Assembly (NCBI GenBank): GCA_031264825.1
Contig: JAISDL010000197.1
Coordinates: 1 to 14,287 of the forward strand
Direction: 5' to 3'
DNA from: Accumulibacter sp.
GTDB lineage: Bacteria; Pseudomonadota; Gammaproteobacteria; Burkholderiales; Rhodocyclaceae
Length of the DNA stretch: 14,287 nucleotides
Shown here: in pieces, positions 1 through 8,245 of the stretch
Numbering within the stretch: position 1 is the stretch's first letter
Layout of the letters: the number at the start of each line of letters is the position of its first letter
The notes under the pieces: model-generated
Database searches by the model: none
Told to the model about the DNA's origin: nothing
The model's input: only the letters and a program-made list of their open reading frames with translations
Program-made: the position numbers and the translations under genes

Positions 1-16
1 GTGTCGTTTGCTTCAT
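1..16 (-). CDS. 5' end of an unidentified leftward gene (partial)
   Basis: Only the first five codons are inside the window, reading M-K-Q-T-T before running off the left edge, so no function can be given. The start is supported by context, not by length. A near-consensus Shine-Dalgarno sequence (GGGGAGG on the minus strand, plus-strand bases 23-29) sits 6 nt upstream of the ATG, and a promoter-like pair lies about 40-65 nt upstream. The gene points the same way as the efflux operon but is separated from it by roughly 500 bp of repeats, so it is probably an independent unit. Confidence 0.5.
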
Positions 17-53
17 GCCCTGCCTCCCCGTGTGAATATGGTCAACGAGTGTC

Positions 54-82
54 ATTATAGCGAGGGAAAAATGCGGATACAA
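54..82 (-). promoter_or_regulatory. Probable sigma70-type promoter for the leftward gene at the window edge
   Basis: Read on the minus strand there is a perfect -10 box TATAAT (plus-strand bases 54-59). Exactly 17 bp further upstream lies a weak -35, TTGTAT (bases 77-82, three of six matching). The predicted start of transcription lies about 30 nt before the ATG at base 16, leaving room for the RBS at 23-29. The exact -10 and ideal spacing make it credible. The poor -35 implies moderate strength or an activator. Confidence 0.5.
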
Positions 83-100
83 AGGAAATTTCAAGCATAG

Positions 101-127
101 GTTGGGGTGAGCGGAGCGAACCCCAAC
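101..127. repeat. Inverted repeat GTTGGGGT...ACCCCAAC, dispersed-repeat copy 1
   Basis: Eight-base arms GTTGGGGT (101-108) and ACCCCAAC (120-127) flank an 11-base loop, gagcggagcga. Related units, in the opposite orientation, recur at 329-350, 364-391 and 430-456, which marks this as a dispersed family and not a gene-specific site. No run of T follows, so it is a poor intrinsic terminator. Confidence 0.7.
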
Positions 128-195
128 GGGACGAGCGTCATTCCCGCAAAAGCGGCGCCGACAACGTGAGATTTTGGCAGGGAACGGAGTGCCTG

Positions 196-213
196 TCAGG
201 GATCAGGGATCAG
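196..213. repeat. Short heptad repeat (TCAGGGA units)
   Basis: Two and a half copies of the 7-bp unit TCAGGGA occur in tandem. The same unit builds the arms of the fold-back repeats at 9771-9942 and 10495-10714. Here it stands about 320 bp from complementary heptads at 530-561, so it may be one arm of an element whose middle has been replaced or enlarged. Confidence 0.6.
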
Positions 214-221
214 AAGACAAG

Positions 222-288
222 AACCGCGAAACACGCGAAAAAGTTTTGTAAATACAGACCTTTCGCGTCTTTCGCGCCTTTCGCGGTT
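222..288. repeat. Inverted repeat of CGCGAAA units
   Basis: AACCGCGAAA at 222-231 is exactly complementary to TTTCGCGGTT at 279-288. Both arms continue inward with further CGCGAAA / TTTCGCG units, so the whole can fold into a long imperfect hairpin with a loop of about 20 bases. It has no credible coding content and is best read as another dispersed intergenic repeat. Confidence 0.6.
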
Positions 289-312
289 GAAATCGGTTTT
301 CAGCGGAAACCC

Positions 313-466
313 ATGCGCCTGCGGAATCGTTGGGCATCGCTTCGCTCATACGTATGCGGAATCGTTGGGGTTCGCTCCGCTCACCACCAACCTATACCCG
401 CCATTCCATCATTCATGCGCCTGTGGAACGTTGGGCATCGCTCCGCTCACCCCAACCTATACCGCC
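313..466. repeat. Three tandem-like diverged copies of a ~50 bp repeat
   Basis: Three related units lie at about 313-350, 352-402 and 414-466. Each begins with a version of ATGCGCCTGCGGAA, continues with GTTGGG, then a TCGCTCCGCTCA core. In the last two it ends with CCAACCTATACC followed by CGCC. The first unit is truncated at its right end. The GTTGGG/CCCAAC parts are complementary, so each full unit can form a hairpin. They match the inverted repeat at 101-127 in the opposite orientation. Reading frames through here are repeat translations, not proteins. Confidence 0.75.
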
Positions 467-470
467 GATA

Positions 471-490
471 GGGCACGGCACGCCGTGCCC
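471..490. repeat. Tight GC hairpin GGGCACGGC-AC-GCCGTGCCC
   Basis: A 9-bp perfect inverted repeat with a 2-base centre lies about 35 bp downstream of the stop codon of the outer membrane channel gene. It would form a very stable hairpin in RNA from either strand but has no following T run. It may protect the operon's 3' end or help termination, or be a REP-like dispersed element. Its placement among other repeats favours the last. Confidence 0.65.
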
Positions 491-510
491 CTACGGGGAA
501 GAGCAACAAA

Positions 511-561
511 ATACCGATCGGTTTTCATCTGTCTCCCGTCTCCTGATTCCTGTCTCCTGCC
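511..561. repeat. Partial copy of the CCGATCGG / heptad fold-back repeat
   Basis: It contains ACCGATCGG (513-521) followed by four perfect 7-bp units, TGTCTCC, CGTCTCC, TGATTCC and TGTCTCC (530-557). The same combination makes up the core and right arm of the elements near 9800-9942 and 10588-10714. It overlaps the 3' end of the outer membrane channel gene, supplying that gene's last ~11 sense codons and its stop. Confidence 0.7.
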
Positions 562-1979
562 CCCCATTCCCCCCCGATCGCTTTCAGGAGCGCGAGGCTC
601 GCGAGCAGTTTGCGGCCTTTGAGTTCGATCTGGACGCGCTCGGTGGCAAGCGAGGTCGTCTGCGCGGTAACGACGTTGAGATAGCTCACGATCCCGGAAT
701 CGTACTGGTTGTACGTCAGCCGGAGCGATTCGGCGGCGAAATCGACGGCTTCGCGCTGGACGTCGGCTTCCTCATCGAGGATGCGCAGCGCCGCGAGGTT
801 GTCTTCGACTTCCTGGAATGCCGTCAGGACGGTCTGCCGGTACGTGGCGACGCTCCGGTCGTAGCCCGCGATCGCTTGGTCTTTTTGCGCGCTTCTGGCG
901 CCGCCGTCGAAAAACGCGAGCGCGAGCGCGGGACCGAACGCCCAGAAGCGGTTCGGGAGCATGATGAGGTCGGAAATCCCCGTCGAGCTTTGGTAGCCGC
1001 CGCTCGAACTCAGGGTCAGCGCCGGGAAATAAGCCGCTTGGACGACGCCGATCTGCGCGTTGGCCGACGCGACGCGACGCTCGGCGGCGGCGATGTCGGG
1101 GCGGCGTTCGAGCAGGTCCGACGGCAGACCCGCCGGGATCGACGGCAGGTCGGGCAGGCGCGCGGTGACGGGCAGCGAAAAATCCGGCGGCGCGGCGCCG
1201 ACGAGGAGCGCGATCGCGTGTTCGAGCTGCGCGCGCTGGATTCCCAAGTCGAGCGCCTGCGCGCGCGTCGTCTTCAACTGCGTTTCGGCCTGGACGACGT
1301 CGATCCTCCCGACGACGCCGGCGTCGTAGCGGTTCCGCGCGATTTCGAGCGAACGTTCGTAGGCGACGACGGTCTCGTCGAGCAGGCGGCGCTGTGCTTC
1401 GTTGATCCGCAGTTGCAGATAGCTCTGAACGAGCGCGGCGCGCGCGGAGAGGAGCGCCGCTTCGAGGTCGGCGCCGCTCGCCGCCGCCGTGGTTTCGCCC
1501 GCTTCGACGTTGCGCCGGACGCGCCCCCAGACGTCGAGTTCCCAAGCGACGTTGAACGTGAGGCGGTCGACTTCGCGGATCGGCGAACCCGGTGTGATCG
1601 TGCTGCCGCTGACCGACGACGGCATCGCCGACGAGACGCCTTGCGTGCGCGTCCGCGAAAAATTGCCGCCGAGCGTCGGGAACATCGACGCGCTGGCGAT
1701 TCCGAGCGCCGCGAGCGCCTGACGGTATTGCGCCTCGGCGATCGCGACGTTCTGATTCGAAATCGCGACGCGCTCGGCGAGTTCGTTGAGGACGGGGTCG
1801 CCGTAGACTTCCCACCATTTTCCGCGCGGCACGTCGTCCCTCGGTTCGGCGGCTTTCCACGCGCCGAATTCCTTGAATTGCGCGGGGGTCGGAACGTCGG
1901 GGCGCTCGTAGTCGGGGCCGACGGCGCACGCGGTCAAAAAAAGGCCGACGCAGACGGCGAGGTGGGATTTTCGGATCAT
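525..1979 (-). CDS. RND efflux outer membrane factor lipoprotein (NodT/OprM/OpmB family)
   Basis: This is the exit channel of the tripartite pump encoded upstream; as a TolC-like trimer it would carry substrates across the outer membrane. The 484-residue product starts with a lipoprotein signal peptide: positive MIRK, a hydrophobic stretch, then lipobox L15-T-A-C18, followed by the family-typical AVGPDYERPDVPTP. Two repeated TolC-type halves follow, with long helices and motifs such as LDVWGRVRR and, in the second half, LLERRPDIAAAERR. Length is normal for NodT/OprM proteins. The start codon overlaps the stop of the permease gene upstream (ATGA), indicating coupled translation as the operon's last gene. 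Odd point: family proteins normally end near LKAIGGEW; here about 11 further residues (AGDRNQETGDR, 474-484) and the stop codon come from a dispersed repeat. Its place after mdtC matches opmB in Pseudomonas muxABC-opmB. Confidence 0.95.
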   Translation of the reverse strand: MIRKSHLAVCVGLFLTACAVGPDYERPDVPTPAQFKEFGAWKAAEPRDDVPRGKWWEVYGDPVLNELAERVAISNQNVAIAEAQYRQALAALGIASASMFPTLGGNFSRTRTQGVSSAMPSSVSGSTITPGSPIREVDRLTFNVAWELDVWGRVRRNVEAGETTAAASGADLEAALLSARAALVQSYLQLRINEAQRRLLDETVVAYERSLEIARNRYDAGVVGRIDVVQAETQLKTTRAQALDLGIQRAQLEHAIALLVGAAPPDFSLPVTARLPDLPSIPAGLPSDLLERRPDIAAAERRVASANAQIGVVQAAYFPALTLSSSGGYQSSTGISDLIMLPNRFWAFGPALALAFFDGGARSAQKDQAIAGYDRSVATYRQTVLTAFQEVEDNLAALRILDEEADVQREAVDFAAESLRLTYNQYDSGIVSYLNVVTAQTTSLATERVQIELKGRKLLASLALLKAIGGEWGAGDRNQETGDR

Positions 1980-4900
1980 CGGTAAGCCTCAGGAAGTTTG
2001 TTTTTCCCGCGTACAAGCGTCGAAAGCGCGTCGAAACACGCGCGCAGCCCCTCGCGCCAGAAGCGCAGGCGGTCGAGGTAGAGGTAGACGATCGGCGTCG
2101 TGTAGAGCGTCAGAAGCTGGCTCAAGACCAGCCCGCCGACGATCGAGATTCCGAGCGGCTGGCGCAGTTCGGCGCCGTCGCCGCGCCCGAAGACGAGCGG
2201 CAGCGCGCCGAAGAGCGCGGCCATCGTCGTCATCATGATCGGGCGGAAGCGCAAGAGACACGCTTCGCGGATCGCTTCGACGGGTTCGCGCGCATCGCGG
2301 CGCTGAACTTCGAGCGCGAAGTCGATCATCATGATCGCGTTTTTCTTGACGATGCCGATCAGGAGGATGACTCCGATCATCGCGATGACGTTGAAATCCA
2401 TTCTGAAGAGCAGGAGCGCGAGAATCGCGCCGACGCCCGCCGACGGCAGTGTCGAGAGGATCGTCACGGGGTGGATCAGGCTCTCGTAGAGGATGCCGAG
2501 GACGATGTAGACGGCGAGCAGCGCCGCGAGGATCAGGAGCGCCTGGTTGGCGATCGACGCCTGGAAAAGCCTCGCCGTCCCTTGGAAGCTCCCCTGTACC
2601 GTCGACGGCAGGCCGATTTTTGCGACTTCGGCGTTGATGCCTTCGGTCGCCTGCGAGAGCGAGACGCCGGGAGAGAGGTTGAACGCGATCGTCGAGGCGG
2701 CGAATTGCCCCTGATGGCGCACCGAAAGCGGCGCCGTCGTGCTCTCCCAGCGCGTGAAGGCCGTGAGCGGAATCTGCGTCGGCTTTCCGTCGGCGCCCTG
2801 GCCGATCACGAAAACGTCCTTCAGGCTGTCGGGACTCTGGAGGTATTCGGGCGCGGCCTCCATGACGACGCGGTACTGGTTGAGCGGGTGGTAAATCGTC
2901 GAAATCTGCCGTTGCCCAAAAAAGTCGCCGAGCGTCGCGTTGATCAGGCGCTGGTTGATTCCGAGCCTCGAGACGGCGTCGCGGTCGACGGCGAGGCTGA
3001 TTTGCAGCCCCCGGTCCAGGCGGTCGGTGTTCACGTCGACGATCTCCTTGACGCGCCCCATCGCGCGGCGCACCGAGGGTTCCCAGCGCCTCAACTCTTC
3101 GACCGAGTCGGCCTGGAGCGTAAACTGGTACGCCGCGGTCGCCGAACGCCCGCTGCCGCCGATGCGGAATTCCTGGATCGGCTGCATATAGAGTATCGCG
3201 CCCGGCTCGTTCCCGAACTTGGCGCGCAGGCGGTCGATGACCTGATCGACCGAGGCTTCGCGTTCGGAGAGGTGCTTCAGCGTGACGATGACGACGCTGC
3301 GCCCGCCGCCGTTGAAGCCGACGACGTCGACGATGTCGGGGTCTTCGTTGAGCTTGTCGATGAATACCGCGAGCATATCAGTGTCGAATTGGAACGACGC
3401 GCTCTGGTCGGTCTGGATCGTTCCGTAGATGCGTCCGCTGTCCTGCTGCGGAAAAAATCCCTTTGGAATCGCCGAGTAGAGGTAGATGTTGAAGCCTATC
3501 GTCGCAAACAGGACGAACATCATGAGCGGCCGGTGGACGAGCGCCCAGTCGAGCGAGCGGCGGTAGCCGTCGAGCATCCTGTCGAAGAAGCGCGTGCAAA
3601 ACGCCTGGATGCCTTTTTCCGCGACGCGGCGATGTCCCAGAAGGTAGGCGCACATCATCGGCGTCGTCGTCAGCGAAACGACCAGCGAAATCAGGATCGA
3701 CACCGAGAGCGTGACGGCGAATTCTCGGAAGAGTCGCCCGACGATCCCGCCCATCAAAAGGATCGGGAGAAAGACGGCGATCAGCGAGAGCGTCATCGAA
3801 AGGACGGTGAAGCTCACTTCGCGCGCGCCGCGTATCGCCGCGTCGAAGGGTTTCATCCCCGCTTCGACGTGGCGCGAGATGTTCTCCATGACGACGACGG
3901 CGTCGTCGACGACGAATCCCGTCGCGATCGTCAGCGCCATCAGCGAAAGATTGTTCAGGCCGAAACCCGCGAGGTACATCACGCCGAACGCGCCGATCAG
4001 CGACACGGGGACGGCGACGATCGGCACGAGGATCGCACGTCCTCCGCCGAGAAAGAGAAAGACGACGAGGACGACGAGAACGACCGAAATCGCCAGCGAG
4101 TGCTCGACTTCACGCAAGGACGCGCGGATGCTCGGCGTCGCGTCCATCGTGACGGCGATGTCGATGTCCGCCGGAATCGACGCGCGCAACTGCGGCAGCA
4201 CCTCCTTGATCCGCTCGATCGTCTCGATCGTGTTCGCGCCGGGTTCGCGGTTGACCATCAGCATGATCGTCGGTTTGCCGTTGTGCAGCCCCGCGTTCCG
4301 TATGTCCTGAACCGAGTCTTCGACGCTCGCGACGTCGGAGAGACGCACGGGCGCACCGTTTTTCCACGCGATGATCATCGGGACGTAATCTTCGGCCCTC
4401 GTCGCCTGGTCGTTTGCCTGGATCTGCCACGTGCGCGTGTCGCTTTCGAGGTAGCCCTTGGGGCGGTTGACGTTCGCCGAGACGATCGCCTCGCGCACGT
4501 CCTCGAAGCCGATTCCGGCGCGCGAGAGCGCACCCGGATTGAGTTCGACGCGAACGGCCGGCAGCGACGACCCGCCGACGGTCACTTGCCCCACGCCCTT
4601 CAACTGCAACATCTTCTGCGCAAGGATCGTCGAGGCGACGTCGTACATCTGCCCGCGCGTCATGGAATCCGACGTCATGGCGAGAATCATGATGGGGAAG
4701 TCGGCGGGGTTCACCTTGCGGTAGGTCGGGTTGCTCGGAAGCCCCGTCGGCAGAAGGCTTCGCGCGGCGTTGAGCGCGGCCTGGACGTCGCGCGCCGCGC
4801 CGTTGATGTCCCTGTCGAGGTCGAACTGCATGACGATGTTCGTCGAGCCGAGCGAACTGTTCGACGTGATCTCGGTGATCCCGGCGATCGTCCCCAAGGA

Positions 4901-5107
4901 GCGTTCGAGCGGCGTTGCGACCGTCGAGGCCATCGTTTCGGGACTCGCGCCGGGGAGCGCCGCCGAGACCGAGATCGTCGGATAATCGACCTGCGGCAAG
5001 GACGCGACCGGGAGAAAATCGAAGGCAAGGATTCCGAGCAACGCGATCGCCGCCGTCAGGAGCGACGTTGCCACGGGTCGCCGGATGAAGATCGCCGAAA
5101 AGTGCAT
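1976..5107 (-). CDS. mdtC: RND multidrug efflux permease, MdtC/MuxC-like subunit
   Basis: Inner-membrane proton/drug antiporter of the hydrophobe/amphiphile RND family, 1043 residues, full length. The N-terminus (MHFSAIFIRRPVATSLL, then LPQVDYPTISVSAALPGASPETMAS) and the run DLDRDINGAARDVQAA match MdtC and not MdtB. Typical RND order is visible: TM1, first periplasmic porter loop (about 30-335), TM2-6 with the TM4 proton-relay pair D401-D402 in GFVVDDAVV, TM7, second porter loop, and TM8-12 with the GIVKKNAIMMIDFA motif. It starts 3 bp after the MdtB-like gene stops, with GGAG just before the start, and overlaps the next gene by 4 bp. In E. coli, MdtB and MdtC assemble as a B2C heterotrimer; the same assembly is inferred here because both paralogues are present and intact. 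Substrate range cannot be read from the sequence. Confidence 0.95.
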   Translation of the reverse strand: MHFSAIFIRRPVATSLLTAAIALLGILAFDFLPVASLPQVDYPTISVSAALPGASPETMASTVATPLERSLGTIAGITEITSNSSLGSTNIVMQFDLDRDINGAARDVQAALNAARSLLPTGLPSNPTYRKVNPADFPIMILAMTSDSMTRGQMYDVASTILAQKMLQLKGVGQVTVGGSSLPAVRVELNPGALSRAGIGFEDVREAIVSANVNRPKGYLESDTRTWQIQANDQATRAEDYVPMIIAWKNGAPVRLSDVASVEDSVQDIRNAGLHNGKPTIMLMVNREPGANTIETIERIKEVLPQLRASIPADIDIAVTMDATPSIRASLREVEHSLAISVVLVVLVVFLFLGGGRAILVPIVAVPVSLIGAFGVMYLAGFGLNNLSLMALTIATGFVVDDAVVVMENISRHVEAGMKPFDAAIRGAREVSFTVLSMTLSLIAVFLPILLMGGIVGRLFREFAVTLSVSILISLVVSLTTTPMMCAYLLGHRRVAEKGIQAFCTRFFDRMLDGYRRSLDWALVHRPLMMFVLFATIGFNIYLYSAIPKGFFPQQDSGRIYGTIQTDQSASFQFDTDMLAVFIDKLNEDPDIVDVVGFNGGGRSVVIVTLKHLSEREASVDQVIDRLRAKFGNEPGAILYMQPIQEFRIGGSGRSATAAYQFTLQADSVEELRRWEPSVRRAMGRVKEIVDVNTDRLDRGLQISLAVDRDAVSRLGINQRLINATLGDFFGQRQISTIYHPLNQYRVVMEAAPEYLQSPDSLKDVFVIGQGADGKPTQIPLTAFTRWESTTAPLSVRHQGQFAASTIAFNLSPGVSLSQATEGINAEVAKIGLPSTVQGSFQGTARLFQASIANQALLILAALLAVYIVLGILYESLIHPVTILSTLPSAGVGAILALLLFRMDFNVIAMIGVILLIGIVKKNAIMMIDFALEVQRRDAREPVEAIREACLLRFRPIMMTTMAALFGALPLVFGRGDGAELRQPLGISIVGGLVLSQLLTLYTTPIVYLYLDRLRFWREGLRACFDALSTLVRGKNKLPEAYR

Positions 5108-5110
5108 GCG

Positions 5111-8100
5111 CTACTCCGGAGACGCCGCCGCTTCGGGGAGCGCGCGAGAAGCCGTTCCGAACCCGAAGCGCCGCGCGAGACGGTCGAACGCCAGATAGAT
5201 CACCGGCGTCGTGAAGAGCGTCAGCACCTGGCTGACGAGCAGACCGCCGACCATCGTGATTCCCAGAGGATGGCGCAGTTCCGACCCCATCCCCGAACCG
5301 AGCATCAGCGGCAGCGCGCCGAGGAGCGCGGCCATCGTCGTCATCAGGATCGGACGGAAGCGCAAGAGACAGGCTTCGTAGATCGCCTCGCGCGGCGGGA
5401 GATTCCGCGTACGCTCGGCGTCGAGCGCAAAGTCGATCATCATGATCGCGTTCTTCTTGACGATGCCGATCAGAAGGACGATCCCGATGACCGCGATCAC
5501 GTCGATGTCATTCCCGGAAACGAGGAGCGCGAGCAGCGCGCCGACGCCCGCCGACGGCAGCGTCGAGAGGATCGTCACCGGGTGGATATAGCTTTCGTAC
5601 AGGACGCCCAGGACGATGTACATGACGACGACGGCCGCGAGGATCAGGAGGAGCGTGTTGTTGAGCGAGGCCTGGAACGCGCGCGCGGCGCCCTGAAAGC
5701 TCGTCCGTATGCTTTCCGGCATACCGAGTTCGCGTTCGGCCGCGCCGATCGCCGCGACGGCATCCCCGAGGGAAGCGCCCGGCGCGAGGTTGAACGAGAG
5801 CGTCGCCGCGGGAAACTGGCCGATATGGTTGATCGAAAGCGGTGCCGTGCGCTCCGAAAAACGCGCGACCGACGAAAGCGGCACCTGCGCGGGGACGCCG
5901 CCCGCCGTCGAGACGATGTAGATGTCGTTGAGCGCGTCGGGTCCCGCCTTGAATTCGGGCTTGACCTCCAGGACGACGCGATACAGGTTCGACTGCGTGA
6001 AAATCGTCGAGACCATGCGCTGACCGAACGCGCTGTACAGCGCGCTGTCGATCATCGCGGGCGTGATGCCGAGGCGGCTCGCTTCCGCGCGGTCGATCTC
6101 GACGTAGAGTTGCAGGCCCTTGTTCTGCATGTCGCTTGCGACGTCGACGAGTTCGGGCAGGCGGCGCAGGCGTTCGAGCAGGCGCGAGACCCATTCGTCG
6201 AGTTCGTCCATGTCGGCGCCTTCGAGGCTGAACTGGAACTGCGTCCGGCTCACGCGGTTCTCGATGCTCAAATCCTGGACGGGCTGCATGAAGACCGAGA
6301 TGCCGTCGAGCTTTTCAAGTTTCACCTGGAGGCGGCGGATGACGCCGACGGCGTCGGCGTCGCGCTCATCGAGCGGCTTCAGATTGATCAGCAGGCGGCC
6401 GCTGTTCAGCGTCGCGTTGCTCCCGTCGATTCCGATGAACGAAGAAACGCTTTCGATCGCCGGGTCCTGCCGCAGGATGTCGACGACGGCCTGCTGCCGC
6501 TCTCCCATCGCCGGGAACGAAATCGACGCCGGCGCCTCGGTGATCCCCTGGATGCTCCCGGTATCCTGGACGGGGAAGAAGCCCTTGGGGACGACGATAT
6601 AGAGAAGGACGGTCAGGACGAGCGTGGCGACCGCGACGACGAGCGTCGCGACCTGCCGGTCGAGCACCCAGCAAAGCGCCGTGTCGTAATACGCGATCAG
6701 CCTTTCGAAAAACTCGCCGCTCTTTCGCGCGAGCCAGCCCAGGTCCTCCTCGCGCGAATGCTTGAGCAGACGCGCGCACATCATCGGCGTCAGCGTCAGG
6801 GAAATGACGGCTGAAAGCAGGATCGCCACGGCGAGCGTGACGGCGAATTCGCGGAACAGGCGCCCGACGACGTCGCTCATGAAGAGGAGCGGGATCAGTA
6901 CCGCGATCAGCGAAACCGTCAGCGAGATGATCGTAAACCCGATCTGCTCGGCGCCTTTCAGCGCGGATTCGAGCGGCGGCTCGCCGCGCTCGACGTAGCG
7001 CGCGATGTTCTCGATCATCACGATCGCGTCGTCGACGACGAAGCCCGTCGCGATCGTCAGCGACATCAGCGTCAAATTGTTGATCGAAAAGCCCGCGAGA
7101 TACATGACGCCGAAAGTCCCGACGAGCGAAAGCGGGACGGCGATGCTCGGGATCAGCGTCGCCGGGACGTTGCGCAGGAAAACGAAGATGACCATGACGA
7201 CGAGCGCGATCGAAAAGATCAGCTCGTGCCGCACGTCGTCGACCGAAGCGCGTATCGTCGTCGTCCGGTCGATGAGCACCTGGAGGTCGACCGAGCGCGG
7301 CAGGTTCAAGCGGAGTTGCGGCAAAAGCTCCTTGATCCGGTCGACGGTCTCGATCACGTTCGCTCCGGGCTGGCGCTGGATGTTCAGGACGATTGCGGGT
7401 TTCTGCCGGCCTTCGATGACGGCCCACGCGGCGAGCCGCGAATTCTCGGCGCCGTCGATGACGTCGGCGACGTCTTCCACGCGGATCGGCGCGCCGTTTT
7501 TCCACGCGATGATGAGTCGGCGATACTCGTCGGCGGAACGAAGCTGGTCGTTCGCGTCGATTGTCGCCGCGCGGTCGGGGCCGTCGAAACTCCCCTTGGC
7601 CGAATTGACGTTCGCGTTGACGATCGCGCTCCGCAGGTCGTCGATATTCAGGCCGCTCGCCGTCAATGCCTTGGGGTTCACCTGGATGCGCACCGCGGGA
7701 CGCTGACCGCCGCCGATGCTGACGAGGCCGACCCCCGGAAGCTGCGAGAGCTTCTGCGCGAGCCGCGTGTCGACGAGGTCTTCGACTTTCGGCAGCGGGA
7801 GAACCTCGGACGTGACCGCCAGCGTCATGATCGGCGTATCGGCGGGGTTCACCTTGCTGTAGATCGGCGGCATCGGCAGGTCGGTCGGCAAAAACGACGT
7901 CGCCGCGTTGATCGCCGCCTGAACCTGCTGTTCGGCGACGTCGAGCGCGACGTCGAGACTGAACTGGAGCGTGACGACCGACGCGCCACCGGAACTCGAC
8001 GAAAGCATCTGGTTCAAGCCCGGCATCTGCCCGAACTGCCGTTCGAGCGGCGCGGTGACCGACGAAGCCATGACGTCGGGACTCGCGCCCGGATAGAGCG

Positions 8101-8245
8101 TCGCCACCTGTATCGTCGGATAATCGACTTCTGGGAGCGCCGAAACCGGCAGGAAACGATACGCCAAAAGACCCGCCAGCAGGATCGACAGCATGAAAAG
8201 CGACGTCGCCGTCGGTCGCAGGATGAACGGGCGCGACGGATTCAT
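5111..8245 (-). CDS. mdtB: RND multidrug efflux permease, MdtB/MuxB-like subunit
   Basis: Second RND permease of the pump, 1044 residues and complete. It is recognisably MdtB: the start region (FILRPTATSLFMLSILLAG, then LPVSALPEVDYPTIQV), TAPLERQFGQMPGL, LDVAEQQVQAAINAA and SAKGSFDGPDRA closely follow E. coli MdtB from memory. The TM4 proton-relay aspartates are D405-D406 in GFVVDDAIV, and the C-terminal half carries GIVKKNAIMMIDFALDAERTRN. Its ATG overlaps the adaptor gene's stop (ATGA at 8242-8245), and GAAGG lies a suitable distance upstream. Studies of E. coli MdtB2C assigned proton translocation mainly to MdtB and drug binding mainly to MdtC; carrying that split over is inference. The last ~20 residues (SRALPEAAASPE) are divergent but short. 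No frameshift or loss of key residues is seen. Confidence 0.95.
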   Translation of the reverse strand: MNPSRPFILRPTATSLFMLSILLAGLLAYRFLPVSALPEVDYPTIQVATLYPGASPDVMASSVTAPLERQFGQMPGLNQMLSSSSGGASVVTLQFSLDVALDVAEQQVQAAINAATSFLPTDLPMPPIYSKVNPADTPIMTLAVTSEVLPLPKVEDLVDTRLAQKLSQLPGVGLVSIGGGQRPAVRIQVNPKALTASGLNIDDLRSAIVNANVNSAKGSFDGPDRAATIDANDQLRSADEYRRLIIAWKNGAPIRVEDVADVIDGAENSRLAAWAVIEGRQKPAIVLNIQRQPGANVIETVDRIKELLPQLRLNLPRSVDLQVLIDRTTTIRASVDDVRHELIFSIALVVMVIFVFLRNVPATLIPSIAVPLSLVGTFGVMYLAGFSINNLTLMSLTIATGFVVDDAIVMIENIARYVERGEPPLESALKGAEQIGFTIISLTVSLIAVLIPLLFMSDVVGRLFREFAVTLAVAILLSAVISLTLTPMMCARLLKHSREEDLGWLARKSGEFFERLIAYYDTALCWVLDRQVATLVVAVATLVLTVLLYIVVPKGFFPVQDTGSIQGITEAPASISFPAMGERQQAVVDILRQDPAIESVSSFIGIDGSNATLNSGRLLINLKPLDERDADAVGVIRRLQVKLEKLDGISVFMQPVQDLSIENRVSRTQFQFSLEGADMDELDEWVSRLLERLRRLPELVDVASDMQNKGLQLYVEIDRAEASRLGITPAMIDSALYSAFGQRMVSTIFTQSNLYRVVLEVKPEFKAGPDALNDIYIVSTAGGVPAQVPLSSVARFSERTAPLSINHIGQFPAATLSFNLAPGASLGDAVAAIGAAERELGMPESIRTSFQGAARAFQASLNNTLLLILAAVVVMYIVLGVLYESYIHPVTILSTLPSAGVGALLALLVSGNDIDVIAVIGIVLLIGIVKKNAIMMIDFALDAERTRNLPPREAIYEACLLRFRPILMTTMAALLGALPLMLGSGMGSELRHPLGITMVGGLLVSQVLTLFTTPVIYLAFDRLARRFGFGTASRALPEAAASPE

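Noticed and set aside
471..490. Intrinsic terminator of the efflux operon
   Set aside because: The hairpin is strong, but no T run follows on the minus strand. A termination role is possible but not supported enough to annotate.
330..1985. A 551-codon plus-strand frame antisense to the outer membrane channel
   Set aside because: It begins in dispersed repeats and continues as an Arg/Asp-rich antisense shadow. No RBS or recognisable motif was seen.
2471..6814. A 1447-codon open frame on the plus strand, antisense to mdtB and mdtC
   Set aside because: The protein is almost entirely Arg, Asp, Glu, His and Gln with no domain. The minus strand of the same bases encodes two textbook RND permeases. 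High GC and a codon bias that avoids antisense stops explain it.
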